From: Chrysophaeum taylorii
Lineage: Eukaryota; Sar; Pelagophyceae; Pelagomonadales; Pelagomonadaceae
NCBI GenBank assembly: GCA_029834535.1
Contig: JAQMWT010000212.1
Location: 21,383-85,382 of the forward strand
Length of the DNA stretch: 64,000 nt
Direction: 5' to 3'
The position numbers were made by a program, and so were the translations under genes. Numbering within the stretch: position 1 is the first letter of the stretch; every line of letters begins with the position of its first letter. Below the pieces are notes generated by a model. It saw nothing but the letters and a program-made list of their open reading frames with translations, was not told the DNA's origin and ran no database searches. Shown here in pieces: positions 10,125 to 20,646 of this stretch.

Positions 10125-11499
10125 CTAAGCGGGAAGCGCCTTACCGTCGACAAGAATGTAGAGAGTGTTCTGGACAGAGTCGTACGGTGGAAGAGTAGCC
10201 GAAAGAGCAACTTGATGTGATGGTGGGGAGGATGAAGTGGAGTGAACGCCGTAGGCGTTCTTGAACTTGTGAAACAAGTTGCGTTGAAGGAGCTTCGGAA
10301 AATGATCAGCGACCTGGTAGAGAGTAGGACACCAGAGAGGTCTAATGATCGAATTAGCTTGGTAGTCACGAATGCGAAATTCCCGTAAGTTGATATGACG
10401 AGAAGGAGCACTGACTTTAGGATGATTAGCGACATGTAGTGCGCTAGCGTTGTCAATAAGCAATGGGATAGCGTGAGCTTGATCACACGAAAACAGATAG
10501 GGGTGGGACGAGAAGAGCTTGTAGAACCAGTGACATTCATCAGCGGCTGCGCTGGCGGCGATGAGTTCAGCTTCCATGGTGCTCTTGGCAGTGAGAGTCT
10601 GGCGTTTGCTAGACCAAAATACGAGACTGCCAAAGACGAATATACATGCACCAGAGTTGGATCGTAAGCGAGGGTCAGAACGATCAGCAAAGCTTGCATC
10701 AGTAAAACAGATAATAGGTGAACGAAGATGATGCAGTTCAGGATAGTGAGCGATCAGATGCTGAATAAAGGGGGTGATAGGCGGGCTGTTGGATGAACAG
10801 TCAAGGGAGTCATTCGGAGTGCCCTTTAAATAGCGAAGTAAAACATATAAGTGCAGAAGGTGTGTTTGGTCGGGGTTGTGCATCCCTTTGCAGCATTTGT
10901 TGCACAAGGTGGTGATGTCCGGCCGACATGTGACAGACAAATAAATGCTGGTGCCACAATAGAAAGGGAAGTTTTGGCGTAATACATATAAGGTAGTAGC
11001 CAAGTCTGAGAGAAGTTTAGTAGAAGGTTTTTGGACGAGGATGTCCGAATAGGGGACGTCTAGGCTATGTAGGTTGAGCTTATGCTCAGCAAGCATCTTG
11101 TTGATCTTCGCTGCTACATTCATAGTGAGATGACCAGCGGAGACATTATAGTGGAAATCGATGCCAAGAAAGGATCTGATGTTGTCATGCCATGTACCCT
11201 TGCCATATTCGGTCTCCAGAGCGGTGCGAAGAGACGCAATTTTAGCAGTGTTGTTACCAGTGATCAATAGGTCATCGACTGAAACGGATAGTAATACCCA
11301 TTGGTTGATATATCGATCCCAATTAATATAGAGACAAGAATCGACTTGTGAGCGTTCGAACTCATGGTGTCGAAGAAACGAGTCGAGCTTAATATTCCAC
11401 AACAAAGCTGACTGTTTGAAGCCATAGAGAGCCTTGACGAGTCGGAGAGCGAGCTGCGACTCTGGATGGTTCTTCTGTATCTGCTGGATATGATTTGGC
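10125..11499 (-). pseudogene. copia RT C-terminus and RNase H (E2, distal part)
   Basis: The frame holds VKALYGFKQSALLWN, then VSVDDLLITGN (catalytic Asp pair, with Ser in place of Tyr). TCRPDITTLCNKCCKGMHNPDQTHL and LLRYLKGTPNDSLD follow. RNase H shows CFTDASFADRSDPR (Asp), SKSTMEAELIAASAAADE (Glu), LLIDNASALHVANHP (Asp) and the end block QVADHFPKL. All expected RNase H acids are present. The ORF begins at 11405 only because the upstream codons lack a start. The frame is open to about 11508 and joins the RT fragment at 28456-28640 with one frameshift. Confidence 0.85.
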
Positions 11500-11504
11500 G
11501 AGAC
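11500..11504 (+). repeat. left target-site duplication GAGAC of element C
   Basis: GAGAC directly precedes the left LTR of C, and the same five bases directly follow its right LTR (28451-28455). A 5-bp duplication is the size expected for copia integrase. Confidence 0.95.
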
Positions 11505-11819
11505 TGCAGAGAAATCTGCTGCCTCTTACCCTTATCCATCCGTTGAGAACGTGATCTCTTCCTTACCCACCTTCTTCCTTTATACACAATCGAATAGTCC
11601 TCTGATTTGTGCCTACGCTCATCATCCTGGTCTAGCGCGCCCCGAGGTATGTAGCACTATACACTTTACCTTTCTCGTGCAGTTCTAGATGCCGCCTGTC
11701 GTGTTCTGGGGATATAGGGAACATACCTTTTCATTCCCCGAATTAAATACTTCCAGACGTTCATGATGAGACGGGATGGTTTCCCAGGTGACTTACCACT
11801 GCTTGCAAAATGCTCTGCA
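11505..11819 (+). repeat. 5' LTR of element C
   Basis: Begins TGCAGAG and ends CTCTGCA (perfect 7-bp inverted ends), 315 bp. Other copies lie at 28136-28450 (plus) and 60880-61188 (minus). Confidence 0.95.
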
Positions 11820-12339
11820 GGTTATGGGCCCAGGCGTGTCCCTGAGAAACCATGTGTTAAAACGTGCACGTAACCTATGGGTATTGGGCCGTTACCGCGC
11901 CGGCTCAGCCTCGACACGTAAACACACTTGTGAATACAACGCCATTACCATTGGGCTGTATATAATACTTTTTTGCACACGTGATCGTGTAACCTTGTGT
12001 GCACCTGTTCATAGTATCGTATTGTCATGTCAATGTTGATGTGTGTGTAGTTGGCTAACCTGTACTCTTGCACACATGTTGTGGAATATTTTGGGTACGT
12101 CCACTCGTAAATTCCATGGCAATGCACTTAACAAGCTCCTTGAGAGCACCAAAACTAACCAGCTGCCTGAGTGACTGCGCTTAGCGACACTACTCTGGAC
12201 TCACAGCTTGCACAGTCGTCAAATATACATCTTTCCATCGAAAACGATGAGTGTACATTGACACCGATAGACAGACCCCCTTAGAATGTCTAGACAGTGT
12301 CAACTGCGTGACTGAACCCACAGGCTCCCGTCAACTGCT
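11820..12339 (+). promoter_or_regulatory. primer-binding site and leader of element C
   Basis: GGTTATGGGCCCAG (11820-11833) immediately follows the LTR. It is complementary to the anticodon arm of initiator tRNA(Met). The next ~500 bp hold no long ORF and lead to the gag ATG at 12340. Confidence 0.8.
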
Positions 12340-13762
12340 ATGGCAGAACACGCAGCACGAGCCGCACCCAAGGCGATCACAGGTGCGGATATATTGAAGC
12401 TCGAAGCTCCTGTAGTTGAGTTTCTTAACGATGGAAATCGATTTCAGCTTCAGACTCGCAAGGTATCCTTGCAAATCAAGCACATTAAGCAATTGTTACG
12501 GTCCAGTCATGCCGATGCCTTCCTCGAGTACGACTCGTACGAAGCATATACTCGGTCATGCAAGGACTACGAGATCCTCCGGAATCAAATTCTCGATCGC
12601 GTTTTCCTGGAATGGAAGACCGATAGGGCTGCTGATCTCCGTTTCGCTGTTGATGAATTGCCCCCTGAGTATCAGGAATGGCATTTCACCAACGAAGCTT
12701 TCCCCCACTTACCTGATGCAGAAGTAGCTCAGCTAGCTACTGTCTGTTACGACTATGAAGTCAAGGCATTACGTCCTGAAAGCAATGCCCGTTTCTTAGA
12801 AGAGGAACGAATATTAAATCGCGCGCACCCGAAGGCATTAGCTTTCGACACCCGTGTTCGTGCCCCTGTTACTATGTTTTCGTTAACTGCTGCTGACTGG
12901 CACACTTATCAGAACACGTATGCTACATTCTTGCATACTTACTTCAATCTTGAAAGTGTTGGAAAACCAGCACTTGCGGCCTGGCCCGCCATCAATGAGG
13001 TATATAACAAAAGTTATTTACCCAACAAGGCTCGAGCCATTATGCTCATCGCCTTTAGTCACTACGAGTCTGTTACGACTACTGATGTGTCCTATTTGAA
13101 ACAGCAATTTAACTCTGTTGTTTATAATCCTAACTGGTATGTCCATGTATTTATCGAAGCTGTCCTGGCATTTAGGCAAATCTCTTACCAACTTAACCAG
13201 GAAGAGACTGACCTTCAATTCGACTTTGGCACTCTTTGTAGAAAAAATATATGAAGAGATACATCGGCATTATGCCGATAATACCAGCAACAATCGTTAC
13301 GATCGTGGTTGGGTAGATTGGTGTTATATGTATGAAACCCGATCTTCATCTCGGCCTGTGCCAGAAGCTGAACGATTGTGTCACCCTACCAACCCTAGCT
13401 ACATTTTAGAATACGCATTAGACCTGTACAATGTAGTATCAAATGGGTCGAACAAAAGACGCTTAGAACGCCCCGTTTCTTGGCAACCCTATGTCGAAGG
13501 TTTATCATCTCAACCAAAGCCAAAGTTACTACTTACAAACATTCTGGATCTAGCAGACAAAAGTCTGACTCAAACTGCTAACACACTCGCCTTCATCACT
13601 TCGTCTCAACCTGGTACATCTTCCACGTTCAATGCTAGACGCTTGCGTAACTCTAATGATGCTCGCCAGCCTTTCTCTCGCAGCGATTTATCGTATTATC
13701 GTTCTGGTGATTCTTACGTCACCAAGAAAACTGCTGGACAGTCCCATGACCGTCCAATTTAA
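12340..13762 (+). pseudogene. copia gag (element C)
   Basis: The protein starts MAEHAARAAPKAITGADIL at the first good ATG after the leader and has VSLQIKHIKQLLRSSHADAF, YDSYEAYTRS, LPNKARAIMLIAFSHYESV and NPNWYVHVFIEAVLAFRQISYQLNQEE. At about 13225 the frame shifts: the first frame runs to 13254 and the second continues from RKRLTFNSTLALF to 13762 with HYADNTSNNRYDRGWVDW. There is no zinc knuckle. It is the capsid precursor, homologous to B's gag and unlike E-family gag. Confidence 0.8.
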
Positions 13763-13866
13763 CCCCGCACTTTTGACAGGTCCTCTCGGTCTAACATGAA
13801 ATATTAGAACGAACAAATCACACCTTAAACACCCTGCGAGAACAGTGTAGTGAACTTACAAAGCAT

Positions 13867-15114
13867 GTGACAGATAATGATACCACGGCTCAGCTACAAC
13901 AGAATATCAACAAGTTATTTGAGACTCTATTACAATCAGCTGACATTCTGTCAACGACATCTACTGAGGACAACAGTAGTTTACTTCGTCTAAACGAACA
14001 GCTCATGTTTGCAGAAGACATCATTTGTGATGTAGACGTTCATCTATCCTCGACCGAAAAGTCGTTAAACTACGTGGAGCCACAACACCATACTGTTGTT
14101 ACTGCTCCCACCCCAAAGGCAACTCCTCCTACTACAAACACACAGGGTTATCCTTCCAATACCGTGCCTAACCTCTTTGCCGCTTCCGCCATCTCGGCTT
14201 TACTACCAGCGTTATTGTCCTCGCTATCTTCACAGGTCCAATCTGCCCTCAACCTACCATCACAAGCCGAAACCAAAAGGGAAGCCGATCATACTTCGCT
14301 ATCGTCATTTGATGAAAAGCACGGCATGGCTGATGAGGCTGACGAACCATCACCACCTGTTCAACCGATTATTATTCCAACGAATCTACTATTGCTGGAG
14401 AACTTCTTCACAGCCAGTCTCTCCACCACGTGCACACATTCAGAAAACGCCTTCCTCGCCAACTACATGAAGGTAAACAGTGTCCCTCCACATTGTTCTT
14501 TTCTATATTTTGACTCTTGTGCTACCATCTCATTGATGTCCACTTACGATTTTGCAATACCCAATCACATTATTCCACTGGACTCCAAATATGCGCCGAT
14601 TGTTATTCAAACGGCCACAGGACAGCAACGTGCCTCACAAATGATGTTAGCACGTAACATTGTTGTTCCCCTACCAGATCATCCACAAGTTGGCTATGTT
14701 AAGATCGACTTCGCTTTATGTCTTCAGCCAGTGCATGACCGACATCTCGCTATCCTGAGCATGCTCGAGTGGAACCAGACGAACCTGACCACTGTGTTCA
14801 ATGATCGAGCTGAGCCAAAGCTCAGCGCTGTCGCGAGCCGCATAGACAAAGATGTACGTACACCCATACATTATGTAGCAGCTAATTTACCCGCTCTCCC
14901 TTGTCTCACTTACAACATCGCGCGCGACAAGCGGCTGGAACTTCGCTCTCTCGCATTTCCCCTCAAGCGATACCATGAAAACAGGGATCTACTGGCATAC
15001 TACAACTACCTACTCCAAAGAGTTTTACCAGATCGCCCGTGGATTCGCCCTTTGGTTCTCAATCTTCGGAAACAGAACAAGTTTGTTCAGCAAAACACGC
15101 AGCCATTAACCTGA
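13867..15114 (+). CDS. copia aspartic protease region (element C)
   Basis: FDSCATISLM is the protease active site (Asp-Ser-Cys-Ala-Thr in place of Asp-Ser/Thr-Gly-Ala), near residue 217. HPQVGYVKIDFALCLQP follows, as in retropepsin folds. The N-terminal part contains a copy of the S-L-N-Y motif (residues 62-69) at the gag/protease side. The C-terminal tail RDKRLELRSLAFPL is also conserved in B (RKMELRSLQLKL). The frame is intact for 415 codons. It ends just 15 bp before the next ORF, so the two were probably one polyprotein. Confidence 0.75.
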   Translation: MTDNDTTAQLQQNINKLFETLLQSADILSTTSTEDNSSLLRLNEQLMFAEDIICDVDVHLSSTEKSLNYVEPQHHTVVTAPTPKATPPTTNTQGYPSNTVPNLFAASAISALLPALLSSLSSQVQSALNLPSQAETKREADHTSLSSFDEKHGMADEADEPSPPVQPIIIPTNLLLLENFFTASLSTTCTHSENAFLANYMKVNSVPPHCSFLYFDSCATISLMSTYDFAIPNHIIPLDSKYAPIVIQTATGQQRASQMMLARNIVVPLPDHPQVGYVKIDFALCLQPVHDRHLAILSMLEWNQTNLTTVFNDRAEPKLSAVASRIDKDVRTPIHYVAANLPALPCLTYNIARDKRLELRSLAFPLKRYHENRDLLAYYNYLLQRVLPDRPWIRPLVLNLRKQNKFVQQNTQPLT

Positions 15115-15129
15115 CTACTCTCACGCCCA

Positions 15130-17240
15130 GTGTTTCTCTCACAAGAGTCCAATCTCCGCAAACCCTCTGTCATGTTACTTTGTTCTGGTTTGTCAACTCC
15201 GGCGTTCCTGTCTCAAGCCACTAATGACTTAGGCTTAAATATCAATGTAAAAGTTGTTGTTGAGTCTGATGATACGCTTGTTCGTATGTTACGCCACCGT
15301 TTCCCTACTGTATTATTATTTGAATCTCTCCCCGCCTTTATTAACCATCTTCACCTAATCTCACCAGAGGAAAGGCGCACATTCTATTGTGATATAATTG
15401 AGATCACTCCCCCCTGCACGAACAGGAATTTACTAAAACAGCATAAGACAGAAGACTTACACAGCCTGCTGGACGATTCTCTTTTCGACAGCATGTTGTC
15501 TGTCATCAAGTTACTCCAGCCCTTGGTACTACTGGCTGAGATGACGCCTCCACATAAGTACTGTCATCAAGACCACATCACAGTGGCCAATCTTATCCAT
15601 GCAACACTTGATTACTGTGTCGATGTTGTTGATAGGTTCCCGACCTACCTCTGTGGCGACTACCAATCTAGAGAAAGATGGATATGCATCGCACGCAGGT
15701 ATTCTACTGGACCAATTAAAATATTGTCGTGGCCTATCCTCCATCCACGCCCCTTCCTAAAGATCGTGGATGATCTACAAGCTATTCCCAAGCGCCTTTG
15801 GCTACCTAAACACGTATCCAAAGACTGGATCCGGGTGTTCCCCGATCCTCCATATATCCCCGTTCCTAAAACGTTTGCACCTTATTCTCGCACAGGTTCT
15901 GTTCAGCTTACTATGGCTGACCTTGAATCCCTCAATATGTTACTGCTTCGCCTTCACTCACAACAGGCTCACGAGCAACGTACTCACTCTGTTCAATCCG
16001 AGTGTACTTATCATCAGCTGTGCTTTAAACGCTCCTCTATGGAGCCGCTACCCAATGCAACCTACCCTATACACGTCCAGGCTTTTACAATACTCTATAA
16101 CTTGTTTGCCAGCTTGCACACTAACTCACCCACTCCTGTGTCTTATTACATAACCGTTTTCGAAACTAACCAACCGTCACACAGGTTACTACTTACAACC
16201 TCATCAACATCATACAACCCCCACTTCTTAACTGGTGGCCACCACTCTGACGGCAACCTCACCATAGAGAACGCCACCACCAAATATCATGCTTCTATTG
16301 ACGCGCTTGGAAGCACGTATACGTTCACTGCTTCCGACATTCCCCGCGACCGCGACAGGTCCATATATTTGGAGTTTGTGGGTTACTTGTGGATAGTCCA
16401 AGCCCTTCCCCAAGTTGGCTCCGCTGCCACCTATGGCACCGCCATACAAAAGCTCTTGTCCATGTGCTCTCTTGTGATGCCTGGCTGCCTTACCTACAAG
16501 GCCACCGACAACTCTTTCGACTACAAGGATTCTCATTTTGCTCTGGAAGATCACCACTTATCTCATAGTCGCTATATAGGGTACCTTCGTGGAAGTGACC
16601 GCAAACTCGGCTCTAAAATCCACTCCATGCATGCTCCATTGCCCACCGTCCGAGGGTACGCCAATATTATTTTACTTGACCCCCGCAACGGGAAATTACG
16701 CTACCCCACTCGACCGGAGTTGATTCGTGCTAACAACCACACCAAACAACAGGAATCTTTCCTCTTGTCTCTACGCCATGGCCTTTGCTGTGGCATGCTC
16801 AGCAATGCTCTGCCTGCCGGTACGTACAGTACTCTGTACAATCACCTCTCGCTCCTCGTTGCCGATATTAAATCCCTTATGTTGGACCCTACCTTCCAAC
16901 ATACTGCTGCCGTGACGAAGAAATCCTATGTATCCAATTTCATGACCGTTGATCAAGCTTCCACCACGTGCAGCACAGATACCTTGTCTTTGGCACAAGC
17001 TTTTATGATGTCTATTTCCAGCAACTGCTTGACCGAAATGTCGTTAAACTATATATCTTCGTCCTACGAAGATACTCTCGTTACTCGTGATGATGAGGAT
17101 GCACCTCCAAGTGACCCTGCTGCGCACCAGGATGACGACGCACCGCCTTCCCCTGCCTTAGACACCGAACTCAAGTTCGATGTTCGGCGCAAACGGCATA
17201 TTCCCGCTCATCCCATTCCTCGTAAGTCCTCGCACACGGA
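15130..17240 (+). CDS. DNA cytosine-C5 methyltransferase-like domain of copia pol (element C)
   Basis: Motif I: VMLLCSGLSTPAFL (residues 14-27). Motif II: VVVESDDTLVRML (42-54). Motif IV: DIIEITPPCTNRN with Pro95-Cys96, the attacking Cys of C5 methyltransferases. Motif VI-like: LVLLAEMTPP, with Glu137. Motif VIII: CGDYQSRERWICIARR (174-189). A motif IX-like SVQLTMADLESLNML lies later. The remaining ~400 residues show no domain I recognise. They end in an acidic linker that includes the S-L-N-Y motif (17031). The open frame runs to 17502, but from about 17240 the pol text continues in another frame as integrase. The Gln/Asn that normally follows Pro-Cys is Thr here, so activity is uncertain. 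Confidence 0.75.
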
Positions 17241-17249
17241 TCCACCGAA

Positions 17250-20200
17250 TATCTCAATGCCAAAGAACGTGCCAATCGCTTCCACCGGGTGCATCACTGC
17301 CCCGACAACGTCGCTGCCAAGGCCCCCAACGTACTTGCTCGCCCTGGATTCTCTGCTTCTGACATACCATATCGCGACTTATGCACCGACTGCATCGCAC
17401 ACAACAAGCGCCACCCGCACAAGCATTTCAATGCGACCAAGCCTTCTTTTGAGCAAACTCACAAAGCCGGCGAAGTCTGGGCGTGCGACGGCGGCTATGT
17501 GACCATCCCATCCGAATGGGGAGGCTTCACACATATCATCGTCTTCAAGGAACTCATTTCGAAATTTCTCTTGGTGTACTTTACACGCACCACCAACGCC
17601 ACGGAGTTCACTCAAGCTCTGGATTTTGTGTATGACTTCTGTCGTACACAACTCAACGTGCACATGCGCACCCTCTACTCCGATGCCTTCAAGCCCTACT
17701 TTAGCCAGCACATTACCTCCCCGTACCGCGTCGATAAGGGCATTCAACTCATCGCCTTCCCGCCGTACATGCACCACTTTAACTTTGAAGTTGAGTCCGC
17801 CATCGGTTTCATCGCCTCCGCCTCCTCAACTCGCCTTCGTTCTCTCCTTGATCCTCACTATCGTGGCGCCAAGATCGTGGAACCAGCCATCATGTTTCCG
17901 TGGGCGGTGATACACACCGTTCAAAGCAACAACCTTCTCCCGAACGCCACGCTCGAGCGCATTCATTATGCTATCCTGAGTCCGCAACAGCTACTCTACA
18001 ACCAACTCAACACTCCCCAACATGATATGCTCAAGATTTTTGGCGCTGAATGTTACCTTCTATTGGAGCCCCATGAACACCATAAGTGGGGACCGTGCCG
18101 CCGCAAATATTTATATCTCTGTTGCGCCAACGCGCAAAACCCGCTCGTCTCCCCACGCGTCGACCATCTCGCTGACGTCGTCCTCAACCCTGAAAACGGA
18201 CAAATTCGTGTTTCGTCCAAGCTGCAATTCCTCTACATGTTGCAGCATCCTACTCCTGATCTTGAACTAGCTCCTCCGCCACACGCTCCTTCCGCGCCTT
18301 TCTCGCTCACACCCCACACCACTATGCAAGATCATGTCATTCAGAGGGGGACAAGGACTTCTCATCCTCAGAGGGGGCACTCCCCACCTCCTTCAGCTCC
18401 TCCTTCTTCGTCCCCTACTCCGGCCTCTTCTCCATCTTCTAACGCTACCGCCGACGAATCTGGCTCTATGTCACCGCCACCCTTGCTTCCTTCTTACAAA
18501 GACCTTTTTGCACAAGATGACCTCATTCTTGTCCCGGGTTCTAAACAGCCCAACACCCACAAGGCCACTTATATGAAATCTATTCAAGCCCGGTTGCAAG
18601 CGTCTACTATTGGTGCTTACAAAGCCGCTGGTGGCAAACTCGCCGATTTCCGCTGGGATCTTCGCCACCACTTTCTTGCGTTCGAGTCTCCCGCCCTCTC
18701 CGCCCTTCATCTCAGTGGCGGTATCCTCTGGTCTGCTATCTGCTCAGAGGGGGAACATGCGTTGTTAGCTCGTCTTCTTCTCCCGTTGCGCACTGACTTA
18801 CTTGCCCGCTACCCGCACGTCGATGGTTACTTCGCCCACGCCAAGTGCGCATCCAGCATCCCAGCTGCAACCTTTTTAACTGCTGATGGTTCACCTGCGT
18901 GCCCCATTCCTCAGCCCCTTTTATCTGCGTTCACTGAACACGCTGCTGCCTTTGGCACTTCTTCCTTACAATATGCACTTACGTACCTGGCGCCGACCAG
19001 CTTTATTGATCACAACTCCGAGTTCGGCGCTACTTCTGCATCTCTGGCTGACTTGGAGGAATACCTTCTGGTCTCTACAGAGTTTATCACCCAGGTCTTA
19101 CACACCGACCCTACTATCCATATTCAACTGGAATCTGCTTCTCCTACTCCTACTGACGCTGTTTCCGCTTATCCCGAAGTTGCGCACACTGCCTCGACCG
19201 CAACGTCGCTAAACTATAATTCACCAGCCATTGTTGGTCCTGACGAATATAAGGTCCAAGAAGCTGACGTTTCCATTGACGAATATAAACTTAAGTGCCT
19301 CCACGGTTTGTCGCCCGAAAACGGGCACGCCTACCTCAAGGCCATCGCCAAGGAACTCCACGACATTATCCGCTTTGGCTGCTTCAAACTTTCCTTACCC
19401 GACGGTGTCTCTCGTCCTATTGACAGCAAGATGGTGCTGAAGATTAAAACAGACTCTGCAGGCAAATACGTTAAGCACAAGGCTCGCCTCGTACTACGTG
19501 GCTTCCTAGCATCTCTTGGCGCCGATTTCTTTGGTACCTTCAGCCCCATGGCCACCATGACCGCAATCCGGGTACTACTAGCTATTGCAGCATACAAGCA
19601 ATTGCCTGTCTACCATGCCGACGTCCCGAACGCCTTCGTTCAGTCTGACATTGATGCCAACGTCTATGTTCAGTTACCAGACGGCATCAAGCTTATCGAC
19701 CCCGATGACGCTAAGTACAAGGGCCGACGTCTACCGAAAGTGCTGAAGTCACTTTATGGACTTAGGCAATCACCATCCCTTTGGAACAAAGAGATAGACG
19801 GCTTCTTCCGTAGCCTTGGTTACAAACGCCTGCATTCGGACTCTTGCCTATATGCTCGAGTATCCGCACATGCTAAGTTCGTCGTATGCAGTCTGTCTGT
19901 AGACGACATTGTTATTGTGTCCAACGACGACCCTCTTCGTACTGAATTACAGGATGCCCTCCACAAACGGTATGCTGTAGAGCAGTTTGAACCTGTCCAT
20001 ACCCTCCTATGCATGCGTGTGTGTCGCACATCTGACGGTTCCATTTCACTGGATGTGCAAGCCAAGCTGGATGAACTCTTCGCTGACCACCCAGTCATGC
20101 AGCAACTGACCCCGCTCAAATATCCTAGGTCATCGTCCTTCAAGTATAAAGATGGCACTCCCAGCACTGAAACAGAGTTGTACGTCATTTCGCACTTTGC

Positions 20201-20303
20201 CACCCTCCTTGGCAAGCTGGTGTTCATGCAAGTTGCCTGCAGACCTGACTTCTCGCAAGCCTTGGGCAGATACCCTTACCCTGATCGCCGACTGCGGTTG
20301 TGA
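17250..20303 (+). CDS. copia integrase and N-terminal two thirds of RT (element C)
   Basis: The frame is entered by a frameshift near 17240-17285. The zinc motif is NRFHRVHHCPDN...CTDCIAHNKRH. The catalytic core has VWACDGGYVT (Asp), TLYSDAFKPYF (Asp) and FNFEVESAIG (Glu). A Pro/Ser linker with three AGAGGGGG tracts follows, then an S-L-N-Y motif at 19196. RT begins at GPDEYKVQEADVSIDEYKLKC and shows KHKARLVLRGFLASLG, VYHADVPNAFVQSDID (Asp), KSLYGLRQSPSLW and LSVDDIVIVS. The RT is interrupted after DFSQALGR by the SINE insertion. The codons after 20271 are SINE sequence. Confidence 0.88.
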   Translation, partial: YLNAKERANRFHRVHHCPDNVAAKAPNVLARPGFSASDIPYRDLCTDCIAHNKRHPHKHFNATKPSFEQTHKAGEVWACDGGYVTIPSEWGGFTHIIVFKELISKFLLVYFTRTTNATEFTQALDFVYDFCRTQLNVHMRTLYSDAFKPYFSQHITSPYRVDKGIQLIAFPPYMHHFNFEVESAIGFIASASSTRLRSLLDPHYRGAKIVEPAIMFPWAVIHTVQSNNLLPNATLERIHYAILSPQQLLYNQLNTPQHDMLKIFGAECYLLLEPHEHHKWGPCRRKYLYLCCANAQNPLVSPRVDHLADVVLNPENGQIRVSSKLQFLYMLQHPTPDLELAPPPHAPSAPFSLTPHTTMQDHVIQRGTRTSHPQRGHSPPPSAPPSSSPTPASSPSSNATADESGSMSPPPLLPSYKDLFAQDDLILVPGSKQPNTHKATYMKSIQARLQASTIGAYKAAGGKLADFRWDLRHHFLAFESPALSALHLSGGILWSAICSEGEHALLARLLLPLRTDLLARYPHVDGYFAHAKCASSIPAATFLTADGSPACPIPQPLLSAFTEHAAAFGTSSLQYALTYLAPTSFIDHNSEFGATSASLADLEEYLLVSTEFITQVLHTDPTIHIQLESASPTPTDAVSAYPEVAHTASTATSLNYNSPAIVGPDEYKVQEADVSIDEYKLKCLHGLSPENGHAYLKAIAKELHDIIRFGCFKLSLPDGVSRPIDSKMVLKIKTDSAGKYVKHKARLVLRGFLASLGADFFGTFSPMATMTAIRVLLAIAAYKQLPVYHADVPNAFVQSDIDANVYVQLPDGIKLIDPDDAKYKGRRLPKVLKSLYGLRQSPSLWNKEIDGFFRSLGYKRLHSDSCLYARVSAHAKFVVCSLSVDDIVIVSNDDPLRTELQDALHKRYAVEQFEPVHTLLCMRVCRTSDGSISLDVQAKLDELFADHPVMQQLTPLKYPRSSSFKYKDGTPSTETELYVISHFATLLGKLVFMQVACRPDFSQALGRYPYPDRRLRL

Positions 20304-20646
20304 TGGAGGACGGTGCCTCATGAATCCTGAGCCTTGCGAGGGCATCCGCCCTCGCGGCGTAGGTTGGCACCTATTCGCCTCCCGGGTGGGCCGGTTGGCA
20401 GCCGGAACGTTCGCAGTGGGACGGGGTATGGCCGGGGGGCGAAGACGGAAGGTTATCGACGAGTTGGTTGTCAGTCACAACGCGGTCTCCTCGTCGCATG
20501 GCGACAAGCTTGATGGTCACTCTCCGCCGACCGAGCTTTCGGCGCTCCTCGTCTACAGGCCCGTGATTCCGGACTGGCTCCTGTCGGTCCGGCCTGGCTC
20601 CCATGCTCGGGAGAGGTCTGAAGTTAGTTAGTTAGTTTGGGCAGAT
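20262..20646 (+). mobile_element. SINE-like retroposon copy S2 with perfect 10-bp target duplication
   Basis: The body 20272-20636 is flanked by TTGGGCAGAT on both sides (20262-20271 and 20637-20646). It is a near-complete reference copy: head ACCCTTACCCTGATCGCCGA, a GC-rich centre, 3' domain GAGAGGTCTGAAG and tail (TTAG)n. It interrupts the RT codons of element C exactly between SQALG and the SRGMHTP block. Confidence 0.9.

Noticed and set aside
14052-14073. GACCGAAA-type motif as part of a hammerhead ribozyme
   Set aside because: The CTGATGA core strand and matching stems are not present upstream of any of the five copies.
15039-15224. Separate small gene between protease and methyltransferase of C
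   Set aside because: It is the alternative frame that bridges the two pol ORFs; better seen as evidence of a frame break in one polyprotein.
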